13,329 nt of DNA from CAYPHA01 sp964410215 (GTDB taxonomy: Bacteria > Calditrichota > Calditrichia > Calditrichales > CAYPHA01), in the NCBI GenBank assembly GCA_964410215.1, contig CAYPHA010000099.1, positions 1 through 13,329 on the forward strand, written 5' to 3'. The position numbers were made by a program, and so were the translations under genes. Of this stretch, positions 1-7,772 are shown in pieces. Within the stretch, counting starts at the first letter, position 1. The number at the start of each line of letters is the position of its first letter. The notes below the pieces were generated by a model, which was not told where the DNA came from, did no database searches, and was given only the letters and a program-made list of their open reading frames with translations.

Positions 1-716
1 ATATGCTTCAGGGGAAAGGCTGCTACTTTAAAAGGCAGATCATCCCGGAAATAGAGGAACCCCGTTTCGTCTTCCAGTTTATCTTTTAATTCCCGGAATA
101 CGCTGAGGAGATTCTCGGTCTCACGGTTATCTGTCTTTTCCATTTTCCTGTCGCCCGGAATGCCGCTTCGATGTATGATTTCTTTTCTCAAAACCGGTCC
201 CATCGCGGCAAAATGTGAAGAAAGGAATCCGTTAAAGTCGCTTTGAGGATTCTCAAGGATAAGCTGCGACAGGGTTTCCGGATCGACGATTCTGAAATCA
301 GCCTTTTGTTCCCGGTTCGTGAAAACAGGTTCAGGTGCAACTTTAAAACTTTCTGAGAGTCTATCCTGGCTGTTATAAAACAAAATATTCGGATGTCTGC
401 CGAAAAAAAACGTTTCTATTCTGCCGCTCGCCAGGCGAATGGTAACATGTTTATCAAAAGGCGTAATGTTGATGCCCAGAATCGTATCACTGTACACGTT
501 TTTGAACACACGGTAGCGTGGGGTTTTGACGTTCTGAGCCGGTGTGAGTAACAGGGCCGGGTAATTCCGTGAAATGTTCAGGCGCAGGAAATCATTACTC
601 AGGTCAAAAACCAGTTCGTTTTTGCGGTAGGTGAAAACGTCGTTAATGGTTCTGCCGGTAAGACGGTTATCGAGAAAGCGGCATTGTTTTTCAAAGAGAA
701 AATAACTTTTATGCAT
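1..716 (-). CDS. NFACT-family protein (RqcH/Rqc2-like), N-terminal part, cut by left edge
   Basis: Reading the minus strand from an ATG at 716 gives an open frame of 238 codons with no stop, running off the left edge. An in-frame TAA lies 36 bases upstream and no other ATG intervenes, so this start is the only clear one; no strong ribosome site precedes it. Residues 1-120 match the NFACT-N pattern, including a GRHPN motif (106-110) followed by ILFYNS, and the later stretch LRKEIIHRSGI (176-186) fits the linker in which the family carries a kEi..raG motif. In the family these proteins bind 60S or 50S subunits carrying stalled peptidyl-tRNA and, in RqcH, recruit tRNA-Ala to add alanine tails. 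The usual Asp-Arg pair near residue 97 of B. subtilis RqcH appears here as D88-K89. The coiled coil and NFACT-R domain would lie outside the window. The family assignment is firm; RqcH function is inferred. Confidence 0.85.
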   Translation of the reverse strand, partial: MHKSYFLFEKQCRFLDNRLTGRTINDVFTYRKNELVFDLSNDFLRLNISRNYPALLLTPAQNVKTPRYRVFKNVYSDTILGINITPFDKHVTIRLASGRIETFFFGRHPNILFYNSQDRLSESFKVAPEPVFTNREQKADFRIVDPETLSQLILENPQSDFNGFLSSHFAAMGPVLRKEIIHRSGIPGDRKMEKTDNRETENLLSVFRELKDKLEDETGFLYFRDDLPFKVAAFPLKH

Positions 717-848
717 AGAATACCATTTTGCTTTTAAGCCTGATGTGCTTTAAATTTTAAAGATATGCCGAACTATTCGGTAACATCCTGACTTTGTTTA
801 AATTATCAAAAACCGGCTGGAATTCAAAATTATCGCGGAGAATAGCAC
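717..848. promoter_or_regulatory. Divergent intergenic region between the NFACT gene and yicC
   Basis: This 132-bp AT-rich gap separates two divergent genes, so promoters for both must lie in it unless transcription comes from elsewhere. It holds a 13-bp interrupted palindrome at 768-780 (CCGAA-CTA-TTCGG) and the yicC Shine-Dalgarno GGAG at 837-840, 8 bases before the ATG. I could not find a convincing -35/-10 pair on either strand. On the minus strand TATCTTTA resembles the Bacteroidota -7 box (TAnnTTTG) but lacks a partner box at the right distance. The regulatory role follows from gene orientation, not from a recognised site. Confidence 0.4.
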
Positions 849-1724
849 ATGCTGAGTATGACGGGGTATGGTAAAGGTGTGGCGTCAACGGGAAATCTGG
901 AACTTTCTGTGGAAATGAAAGGTGTGAACAATCGCTATCTTGATATCAATGCCAAAATGCCCAGGCAATTCCTGGTTTTTGAGAACAAGATCAGGGAGTG
1001 GATCAAGGCGACGGTACTGCGGGGAAAGGTTTCCCTTTTTATAGACATGAACGTGGTCGGTGATGACGCTTCCCGGGCGGTGCTCAACAGGGATAAAATA
1101 ACGGCTAAATTCGGGGCGTTACGTACGGTTTCAGAATGGTTAAACCTGCCTGGTGATGTGTCAATGGAACATCTGGTGGCTTTTCCGGAGCTGTTTGAAA
1201 CCGACTATTCTGACGTTCAGGAGGAGGTGCTTGAAAAGCTTCTGAAAGAAGCGGTCAGTGCTGCGTTGAAGGAATTTAATGCTATGCGGTCAACAGAAGG
1301 GTCGTTTTTAAAAAAAGATATGAATACGCGCATCGATATCATCGAAGAGCTGATGGAGCAGGCATTTGAGAAAAGCAGGTCAACCGTATCTTCGGAATTC
1401 GAACGCCTTAAGGCACAGGTCATGGATTTGATCGGTGAGCAGAAACTGGATATCAACAGGCTGGAGCAGGAGATTGCCCTGATTGCCGATAAAGTGGATA
1501 TCACAGAAGAATGTATCCGTTTGCGCAGCCATATCAAACTGTACCGTGAAACCCTGGATAAAGGCAGGGAAATCGGCAAAAAACTCACGTTTATTTTGCA
1601 GGAGATGTTGAGGGAGGCGAATACCATAAATTCAAAATCGGCTGAGGTGGAAACGCTGCATAATGTCATACGCATTAAAGAAGAAATTGAAAAACTGAGA
1701 GAACAGGCACAGAATATTGAATAG
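849..1724 (+). CDS. yicC: YicC-family endoribonuclease
   Basis: The 291-residue protein begins with the family signature MLSMTGYGKG and ends with a run containing REANTINSKS (about 257-266) and a terminal REQAQNIE, close to the near-invariant YicC C-terminus. Two domains are expected: YicC-like N (about 1-155) and the DUF1732 C-terminal domain (about 205-291), joined by a charged helical region that probably forms a coiled coil. Length matches the usual 285-295 residues. E. coli YicC has been reported as an endoribonuclease acting on small RNAs, so a role in RNA turnover is inferred here. The ATG at 849 has GGAG 8 bases upstream and is the first gene of the rightward run. Its stop lies 16 bases before the chosen gmk start. 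yicC next to gmk is a widespread arrangement. Confidence 0.97.
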   Translation: MLSMTGYGKGVASTGNLELSVEMKGVNNRYLDINAKMPRQFLVFENKIREWIKATVLRGKVSLFIDMNVVGDDASRAVLNRDKITAKFGALRTVSEWLNLPGDVSMEHLVAFPELFETDYSDVQEEVLEKLLKEAVSAALKEFNAMRSTEGSFLKKDMNTRIDIIEELMEQAFEKSRSTVSSEFERLKAQVMDLIGEQKLDINRLEQEIALIADKVDITEECIRLRSHIKLYRETLDKGREIGKKLTFILQEMLREANTINSKSAEVETLHNVIRIKEEIEKLREQAQNIE

Positions 1725-1740
1725 GAGTGAAGCAGACGCT

Positions 1741-2319
1741 ATGTCCAAGCGGGATACCCGAAAGATGATTTCGCAATTGCTGATTTTCTCCGCGCCTTCA
1801 GGCGCCGGTAAAACGACGATTGTTAAGGAGCTGGTACAGCGGCACGATAATTTTATCATCTCTGTGTCCGTCACTACCAGAGATATGAGACCAGGGGAAA
1901 CAAACGGTCTGGACTATTTCTTTGTCAGCCGCAGGGAGTTCGAAAAATTAATTAAAGAGGGCATGCTGCTCGAGTATGAAGAGGTGCATGGCGAATACTA
2001 CGGCACACTGAAGTCGGTGGTGGATGAGAATGTTGCCGATAATAAAGTGGTACTGTTTGATATTGATGTGAACGGCGCCAAAGCGATAAAAGAACAATAT
2101 CCGCACGCCCTGTTATTTTTTATCAAGCCACCGAACCTGGAGATTTTGAGAGAGCGCCTGCAAAAGCGCCGGAGGGAGTCGGAAGAAGAAATACAGAAGC
2201 GGTTGAAGCGCATCACCTTTGAATATGAGCAGGCAGAGAGCTTCGATCATATCATCATAAATGATAATCTCAATAAAGCCATTGAAGAAATCGAGTCCAT
2301 TGTCAGGACCGGCACATGA
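1741..2319 (+). CDS. gmk: Guanylate kinase
   Basis: Gmk phosphorylates GMP to GDP with ATP and feeds GTP synthesis. From the ATG at 1741 the protein has 192 residues, near the usual 190-210. It shows the P-loop APSGAGKT (18-25), the GMP-binding stretch SVSVTTRDMRPGE (41-53), GLDYFFVS (56-63), the EVHGEYYGT loop (81-89) and the FDIDVNGA segment (106-113). The lid arginines lie around RRRESEEEIQKR (143-154). I chose ATG 1741, with GGAG at 1724-1727 upstream (a long 13-base spacing); the in-frame TTG at 1717 would overlap yicC, and ATG 1765 is also possible. Its TGA overlaps the next start as ATGA at 2316-2319, which suggests translational coupling. No rpoZ lies between gmk and the CoaB gene, although that order is common elsewhere. 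Confidence 0.97.
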   Translation: MSKRDTRKMISQLLIFSAPSGAGKTTIVKELVQRHDNFIISVSVTTRDMRPGETNGLDYFFVSRREFEKLIKEGMLLEYEEVHGEYYGTLKSVVDENVADNKVVLFDIDVNGAKAIKEQYPHALLFFIKPPNLEILRERLQKRRRESEEEIQKRLKRITFEYEQAESFDHIIINDNLNKAIEEIESIVRTGT

Positions 2320-3401
2320 AGTTACTGTGCATCGACAGGACAGAAGGCGGACTCGTTTTTTACACACCGTTTCTGTCCAGAATAAACAATCCGGCTGAGC
2401 CAGCCTATTGCAGTGTCCGGGAAGCATCAGCACCTGTATATATGCCACTGTTCATGCACTTTAAAGGCCTTGAATTGCGCTATACCATGCCGGATCCGGA
2501 ACGGTTTGATGCCGCGGTTTTATTCGTGCCGGCCGGTGGGGACAGGATCCCCAAGGTCCGCATTCCGCATATCATCGTTGAGGTGGCTGCTGCCGGTGCG
2601 GGACCGTCCGTTGTAAACACACGCTGCGTGATGTCGCATGGGAAGGCAACGGACGTCACCTTGCCCGCCGTATCGTCTATGCTGCCGCTGGTTTTTCCGG
2701 AGGTGAATGATCTGTATGACCTTCTGCTGTACACCATAACCGCGCATGATTTGACAGGGCGCCGGATTCTGATTTCCGCCGGGCCGACAATCGAGGATAT
2801 TGATCCGGTTCGTTTCCTGAGCAACCGCTCGTCGGGAAAAATGGGTATTGCCGCCGCCCGGAATGCCTTCATCCGCGGAGCGGATGTACATCTCATTCAT
2901 GGACCGGTTTTTATTCGGATTCCCGGGTATCTGGATTGTACCGCCGTTCGTTCAGCCGGGGAAATGGCGGAAAAAATTATATATTTTTTCCAAAAAAGCG
3001 ATGTTTATGTTGCAACAGCCGCCATTGCGGATTATACTCCGGAAAGGGTTTCTTCTCAAAAGATCAAAAAGAAGCCCGGAGGGCTAGTCCTATCCCTTAA
3101 GCGGACGACGGATATACTTGCGACCCTTGCGCAAATAAAAACATCCGGGCAAATTCTGGTCGGATTTTCCGTTGAAACCCGCGATGAACTGGAAAATTCA
3201 AAACAAAAACTGATCCGTAAGAAACTCGATCTGGTGGTCAGTAATAATCCAACGGTTACCGGCGCGGCCTTTGCCGTTGATACCAATCGCGTCACTCTCA
3301 TTACCGGTGAACATGCGCCTGTGGCTTTACCGGTACTATCCAAATTTGAAGTTGCCGGGCGCATATTTGATTATCTGAAAGAAATAAAACCGAACTTATG
3401 A
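2316..3401 (+). CDS. coaB: Phosphopantothenate-cysteine ligase (CoaB) with divergent CoaC-like N-terminal domain
   Basis: CoaB joins 4'-phosphopantothenate and cysteine using a nucleotide triphosphate, in coenzyme A synthesis. Residues about 147-361 are a full CoaB domain: ILISAGPTIEDIDPVRF followed by SNRSSGKMG, then the ATAAIADY segment, KIKKKPGG, and KLDLVVSNNP near the end. Most bacteria fuse this to an N-terminal flavin-dependent CoaC decarboxylase of about 180 residues. Here only about 145 residues precede CoaB. They faintly echo CoaC (FDAAVLFVPAGGD aligns loosely with the aD.vv.aPAtant segment), but I see no catalytic HI.L motif, no PAMN and no ACG.xG.GR substrate flap. The ligase call is strong; decarboxylase activity looks unlikely. 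Start ATG 2316 overlaps the gmk stop and has AGGA at 2305-2308. Its own stop overlaps the next start as ATGA. Confidence 0.93.
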   Translation: MKLLCIDRTEGGLVFYTPFLSRINNPAEPAYCSVREASAPVYMPLFMHFKGLELRYTMPDPERFDAAVLFVPAGGDRIPKVRIPHIIVEVAAAGAGPSVVNTRCVMSHGKATDVTLPAVSSMLPLVFPEVNDLYDLLLYTITAHDLTGRRILISAGPTIEDIDPVRFLSNRSSGKMGIAAARNAFIRGADVHLIHGPVFIRIPGYLDCTAVRSAGEMAEKIIYFFQKSDVYVATAAIADYTPERVSSQKIKKKPGGLVLSLKRTTDILATLAQIKTSGQILVGFSVETRDELENSKQKLIRKKLDLVVSNNPTVTGAAFAVDTNRVTLITGEHAPVALPVLSKFEVAGRIFDYLKEIKPNL

Positions 3402-4144
3402 GCGAAACGACAGACACGATTATACAATATTTCCGCTGGGTACGGGAGATTTACGGTGACGAAACCTGTGTCGAAGGTAAGCTGGTAGATCCTGAGGAAA
3501 AAACCGCGGTTACGGCCCGTCCGGCTGTCAGGAAGAAACCGCTCCCCGGGGGCGTTCAGCAGGCAACGGATCAATGGAATGACGCATTACGGTCTTATTA
3601 CGAGCAGATAAAGGATTGTCAGAAATGCAGTCTGGGATCCTCCCGGAAAAATTTTGTCTTCGGGATGGGGAATCCGGCGGCCGATGTCGTTTTTGTAGGA
3701 GAGGCTCCCGGACGGGATGAAGATGAAAAAGGAGTGCCTTTTGTGGGAAGAGCGGGGCAACTGCTGGACAAGATGCTTTTTGCCATCGGTCTGAAGAGGC
3801 AGGATATTTTTATTGCGAATGTTCTGAAATGCCGTCCGCCGAATAACCGGGATCCGCTTCCGGATGAAGTGGTGCAATGCGAACCTTACCTTCAGCGCCA
3901 GCTGGATCTTATCAAACCCAGAATTCTCGTGGCACTGGGCCGGGTGTCGGCTCAGGTACTGTTAAAGCAGCACGAATCCCTGAGTAACCTGCGCCGGGAG
4001 GTGCGTTCCTATTCGGGAATCCCGCTGATTGTAACCTATCACCCGGCTGCTCTGCTGCGTAATCCGCAGTGGAAACGCAATGCCTGGGAAGATTTAAAGC
4101 AATTACGCAGACTGCTCACTAATAAGCAAAATGGAGAGGCATAA
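3398..4144 (+). CDS. Family 4 uracil-DNA glycosylase, iron-sulfur type
   Basis: The enzyme removes uracil from DNA arising by cytosine deamination or dUTP misincorporation, starting base excision repair. The 248-residue protein has the family 4 layout. Four cysteines fit the 4Fe-4S cluster: C74 and C77 (CQKC), C145 (in NVLKCRPPN) and C161 (15 residues between the last two). Motif A is GEAPGRDEDEKG (101-112) followed by PFVGRAGQLLDKML, and motif B is HPAALLRNP (215-223). About 70 N-terminal residues precede the first cysteine and look low in conservation and partly disordered, as is common in this family. The ATG overlaps the coaB stop (ATGA, 3398-3401) without its own Shine-Dalgarno, so translation is probably coupled. 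Older databases call this family 'phage SPO1 DNA polymerase-related'. Close homologues can differ in base specificity, so exact substrate is inferred. Confidence 0.93.
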   Translation: MSETTDTIIQYFRWVREIYGDETCVEGKLVDPEEKTAVTARPAVRKKPLPGGVQQATDQWNDALRSYYEQIKDCQKCSLGSSRKNFVFGMGNPAADVVFVGEAPGRDEDEKGVPFVGRAGQLLDKMLFAIGLKRQDIFIANVLKCRPPNNRDPLPDEVVQCEPYLQRQLDLIKPRILVALGRVSAQVLLKQHESLSNLRREVRSYSGIPLIVTYHPAALLRNPQWKRNAWEDLKQLRRLLTNKQNGEA

Positions 4145-4167
4145 ATTGACTTTCAGGAGAAACAAGA

Positions 4168-5565
4168 ATGGCTGATGAACAGGTTGACGCGGGCATTATC
4201 AGAACCCCGCCGCAGGCGGTTGAAGTGGAGCAGGTCGTTCTGGGAGCGATGATGCTCGACAGGGAAGCGGTCGCCCTTGCCATTGAAACGATTGATGCGG
4301 GATATTTCTACAAGAACAGCCATAAGCTCATTTTTGATGCCATCTGTGATCTGTTTGAAAAAAATGTGGAGATTGATCTGGTCACCCTCACGGAGGCGCT
4401 TCAGAAGAAAAAACGGCTGGAGGAGGTAGGCGGCGCCTATTACCTGGCAGAAATATCCAACAGCACGCCTTCCGCTGCCAATGTGGAATACCACCTCGAG
4501 ATCGTTAAACAGAAAGCGTTATCCCGAAACCTTATCAATGAATGCTCCGGTATCATCACCAAAGCCTACGACCAGTCGGAAGATATCGACGAAATGCTGG
4601 ATTTTGCGGAAAGCAAAATCTTTGAAATTTCCGAAAAGCGGTTGAAAAAAGGCTTTGCCAGTATCAATCCTATTCTGCACCAGACGTTCGAAAAAATCGA
4701 TAAGCTGTTTCATTCCAGTCAATCCGGCGTAACGGGTATTCCGGCCGGTTACAAAAAACTGGATGAAATGCTGGCCGGTTTTCAGCCTTCCGATTTCATT
4801 GTCCTGGCCGGCCGGCCGAGTATGGGTAAAACAGCCTTCGCTCTGAATCTGGCCCGAAACGCTGCGGTGGATCACGGCATCCCGGTGGGTGTGTTCAGCC
4901 TGGAAATGGCCAGTGAAGCGCTCGTGTTACGTTTATTGTGCACGGAATCGAAAGTAAACCAGATGGCCGTTCGTACCGGCCGTCTCAGCAAGGATGAAAT
5001 GAGCCGGCTGACCAACCATGTTGCCAAACTGATGAACGCGCCGGTCTATATCGACGATTCCGCCAGTCTGAATGTTATTGAACTTAGAGCCAAGGCACGG
5101 CGTTTAAAAGCAGAGAAAAACGTACAACTGCTGATCATTGATTATTTACAGCTCATGGAAGGGCATAAGGGAGAAAACCGGCAGCAGGAGATTACACATA
5201 TTTCCCGTTCGGTGAAGGGGATTGCCAAAGAGCTGGATATTCCGGTTGTTGCCTTGTCGCAGCTTTCCCGTGCGACGGAGACGCGCGACCGTTCCAGGAA
5301 ACCGCAGTTGTCAGATTTAAGGGAGTCAGGCGCAATTGAACAGGACGCGGACGTGGTACTTTTTGTTTACAGGCCGGAATATTACAATATCACGGAATTC
5401 GATGATGGAACGCCGACGCACAATATGTGTGAAATTATTATCGGCAAGCAGAGGAACGGACCGGTTGGTACCTCCCGTCTGACATTCCTGAAGGAATACG
5501 GGAAATTCGGGGATCCGGCGGATCTGTTCCAGGAAACCGGCGCCTATTCGCCGGCTGAGTTTTAA
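4168..5565 (+). CDS. dnaB: Replicative DNA helicase DnaB
   Basis: DnaB is the hexameric helicase that unwinds the replication fork on the lagging strand and binds primase. The 465 residues equal the normal length (about 450-475) and no intein is present. The N-terminal domain covers about 14-120 (PPQAVEVEQVVLGAMM at its start). The RecA-like domain carries Walker A GRPSMGKT (215-222), the catalytic glutamate in SLEM (E246), Walker B LLIIDYLQL (D325), SQLSRATE (364-371), the DLRESGAIEQDAD block (383-395) and KQRNGPVG (427-434) with the lysine and arginine finger. Start ATG 4168 has an excellent AGGAGA at 4155-4160, 7 bases away. It follows the glycosylase stop by 23 bp and precedes rel by 17 bp, so it belongs to the same run. 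Confidence 0.98.
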   Translation: MADEQVDAGIIRTPPQAVEVEQVVLGAMMLDREAVALAIETIDAGYFYKNSHKLIFDAICDLFEKNVEIDLVTLTEALQKKKRLEEVGGAYYLAEISNSTPSAANVEYHLEIVKQKALSRNLINECSGIITKAYDQSEDIDEMLDFAESKIFEISEKRLKKGFASINPILHQTFEKIDKLFHSSQSGVTGIPAGYKKLDEMLAGFQPSDFIVLAGRPSMGKTAFALNLARNAAVDHGIPVGVFSLEMASEALVLRLLCTESKVNQMAVRTGRLSKDEMSRLTNHVAKLMNAPVYIDDSASLNVIELRAKARRLKAEKNVQLLIIDYLQLMEGHKGENRQQEITHISRSVKGIAKELDIPVVALSQLSRATETRDRSRKPQLSDLRESGAIEQDADVVLFVYRPEYYNITEFDDGTPTHNMCEIIIGKQRNGPVGTSRLTFLKEYGKFGDPADLFQETGAYSPAEF

Positions 5566-5582
5566 GGGATGCTTTAAAAACC

Positions 5583-7772
5583 ATGGCTGTTACACGTACA
5601 AAAGACGATACCCTGCTGCTCCGGATGCATAATCGCTATGATGCGCATCTGCAGGAACTGATCGATCAGGTGAAAACCTACTCGGGAAACATCGATGAAC
5701 GCGGACTTAAACGCGCCTTTGACTTTGGTCTGAAAGCACATCTGCGGCAACGCCGGGATTCCGGCGAACCCTACTTTGAGCATTGCATCCATGTCGCTAA
5801 AATTCTGGCCGGCCTCAAAATGGACAGTACAACGATTATCTCAGGCCTGTTGCACGATGTGGTTGAAGATACCGGATCCACACTGGAACAGTTGCGGGAA
5901 GAATTCGGCGAAACGGTCAGCCTCCTTGTCGATGGTGTCACCAAGATCGGGGAACTGAAATTCCAGAGCCGGGAAACACGGCAGGCGGAAACCTTCCGTA
6001 AAATGCTGCTCAGCATGGCAAAAGACGTGCGTGTCATTATCATCAAATTTGCCGACCGTCTCCATAACATGCGTACCCTTGATCATGTCAGTGAAAAAAA
6101 GCGGCCGCGTATTGCCGTCGAAACCCGCGATGTTTACGCACCCCTGGCTCACCGCTTCGGTATTGCCCGTATCAAATGGGAACTGGAAGACCTTTCTCTA
6201 AAACATCTTGAACCGGAAATTTATGATGACCTGGTAAAGAAAATCAAAAGCTCCCGCGAGGAAAGGGAACTCTATATCAGCCGTGTAACGGAGCCGATCC
6301 TGTCCGAAATGAAAAAAAGTAAACTGGAAGCCGTTATATCCGGGCGTCCCAAGAGCTTTTACAGTATTTACAATAAAATGAACCGCCGCAATCGTCCGTT
6401 TGAGGAGATTTACGATCTGCAGGCCATCCGTATTATCGTGGAAAAGCTCGAAGAATGTTATTACGCGCTTGGCATCATTCATAATCTGTATATGCCCGTG
6501 TACGACCGCTTCAAAGATTATATCGCCATGCCCAAGATGAACGGGTATCAGTCATTGCATACAACGGTTATCGGCCCCGAAGGTAAAATGGTCGAGATAC
6601 AGATCCGTACCCGGGAAATGCACCGGATGGCCGAAGACGGCATTGCCGCGCACTGGAAATACAAAGAAGGTAGCAGCGACGATCATCATTTTGAAAAACA
6701 TATATCCTGGGTGAGGGAGCTGGTTGAACGGCAGATCCAGGAAGAAGATCCTGACGATTTCATGGAAAACCTGAAGATCGACCTTTTCCAGGATGAAGTG
6801 TTCATCTTTACACCGCGCGGCGATCTGTTCAAACTGCCGGTACGTTCCACGCCCATTGATTTTGCTTATGCCGTCCATACGAATATCGGTAACCACTGTA
6901 TCGGTGCCAAAGTGAACGGTAAAATCGTTCCCCTCAAGACCGAGTTACGCAGCGGTGACCAGGTGGAAATTATTACTTCCCAGAATCAGAAACCGAGCCA
7001 GGACTGGCTGGCCTATGTGAAAACCAGTAAAGCCCGGCATTGGATCAAAAAAACACTGCGTGAAGAACAATTGGCGCAAACGATCCAGTTCGGCGAGGAA
7101 ATTCTGTCAAAATTCCTTAAAAAATATAAAATGACCGAAACCAGTCCGGAATTTCTGGAACTGCTTCCCAAGCTGGGATTCCAAAATGCCGAAAGCCTGA
7201 AAGTCGTCATAGGCAGGGGTGAATTTGTCGTCGAGACGATAGAGAAAAAGCTCTTTCCCGATACACCGCCGCCGATCAAGGAAGATAATCTGTTCGTAAA
7301 ATTTCTAAAACGGGCCCGTAACGAAAGCGGAATCCGGGTTCAGGGCATGGATAACATGCTCATCAATTTCGGAAAATGCTGCCAGCCGGTTCCAGGTGAC
7401 CGTATTATCGGCTACCTAACCCGGGGAAAAGGGGTGACGATCCACCGGACCGACTGCCGTAACCTGCTGAAATTGATGGAAGAGAAGGAACGGATTATAA
7501 AAGTGGACTGGGATACGGAGAAAAATCAGGAATTCCAGGTATATCTCTCTGTTATTGGAGAAGACCGCAAAAACCTGCTCAAGGATATCGCGTTGTGTGT
7601 TTCCAAGCAGGATACAAATATCCTCATGGTGAATTTTCATATTGAAGATACACTGGCAAAAGGGAAATTGAATATTCAGGTCAGCAACCTGCACCATCTC
7701 ACCAAAATCATAAACAGCATTAGAAAAATTCCCGGCGTTTTTTCCGTGGAAAGGATCGATAATTTCAGTTAA
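5583..7772 (+). CDS. rel: Bifunctional (p)ppGpp synthetase/hydrolase, Rel/SpoT type
   Basis: Rel makes and degrades the alarmone (p)ppGpp under amino-acid starvation. At 729 residues it is full length. The HD hydrolase domain (about 60-200) keeps H67, HDVVEDT (91-97) and D158 in FADRLHNMRTL, so hydrolysis should be active. The synthetase domain (about 250-365) has GRPKSFYSIYNKM, D278, RFKD (309-312), NGYQSLHT (320-327) and EIQIRT (338-343). RFKD is the basic RxKD form of bifunctional Rel/SpoT, not the ExDD form of RelA. A TGS domain (about 404-466), a helical region, a zinc-finger-like element (CC at 599-600, C625) and a C-terminal ACT domain (about 650-729) follow. The ATG has only a distant GGGA (13 bases), so it may depend on dnaB translation 17 bp upstream. 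It ends the six-gene run. Confidence 0.98.
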   Translation: MAVTRTKDDTLLLRMHNRYDAHLQELIDQVKTYSGNIDERGLKRAFDFGLKAHLRQRRDSGEPYFEHCIHVAKILAGLKMDSTTIISGLLHDVVEDTGSTLEQLREEFGETVSLLVDGVTKIGELKFQSRETRQAETFRKMLLSMAKDVRVIIIKFADRLHNMRTLDHVSEKKRPRIAVETRDVYAPLAHRFGIARIKWELEDLSLKHLEPEIYDDLVKKIKSSREERELYISRVTEPILSEMKKSKLEAVISGRPKSFYSIYNKMNRRNRPFEEIYDLQAIRIIVEKLEECYYALGIIHNLYMPVYDRFKDYIAMPKMNGYQSLHTTVIGPEGKMVEIQIRTREMHRMAEDGIAAHWKYKEGSSDDHHFEKHISWVRELVERQIQEEDPDDFMENLKIDLFQDEVFIFTPRGDLFKLPVRSTPIDFAYAVHTNIGNHCIGAKVNGKIVPLKTELRSGDQVEIITSQNQKPSQDWLAYVKTSKARHWIKKTLREEQLAQTIQFGEEILSKFLKKYKMTETSPEFLELLPKLGFQNAESLKVVIGRGEFVVETIEKKLFPDTPPPIKEDNLFVKFLKRARNESGIRVQGMDNMLINFGKCCQPVPGDRIIGYLTRGKGVTIHRTDCRNLLKLMEEKERIIKVDWDTEKNQEFQVYLSVIGEDRKNLLKDIALCVSKQDTNILMVNFHIEDTLAKGKLNIQVSNLHHLTKIINSIRKIPGVFSVERIDNFS

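Noticed and set aside
1217..1675. Minus-strand open frame of 152 codons within yicC
   Set aside because: Serine-rich shadow of the charged YicC helical region; no independent support.
1717..1740. Possible TTG start for gmk eight codons upstream of the ATG
   Set aside because: It would overlap the end of yicC, the Shine-Dalgarno-like GGAG lies inside it rather than before it, and the ATG gives the normal family length.
2480..2900. Two overlapping minus-strand open frames of 126-138 codons inside coaB
   Set aside because: I considered them because the CoaB N-terminus is odd, but they are compositionally typical shadows, extend into the conserved CoaB domain and resemble no known protein.
4806..4817. 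12-bp palindrome made of repeated GGCC
   Set aside because: It encodes the conserved residues just before the DnaB Walker A motif, so codon choice in a GC-rich stretch explains it.
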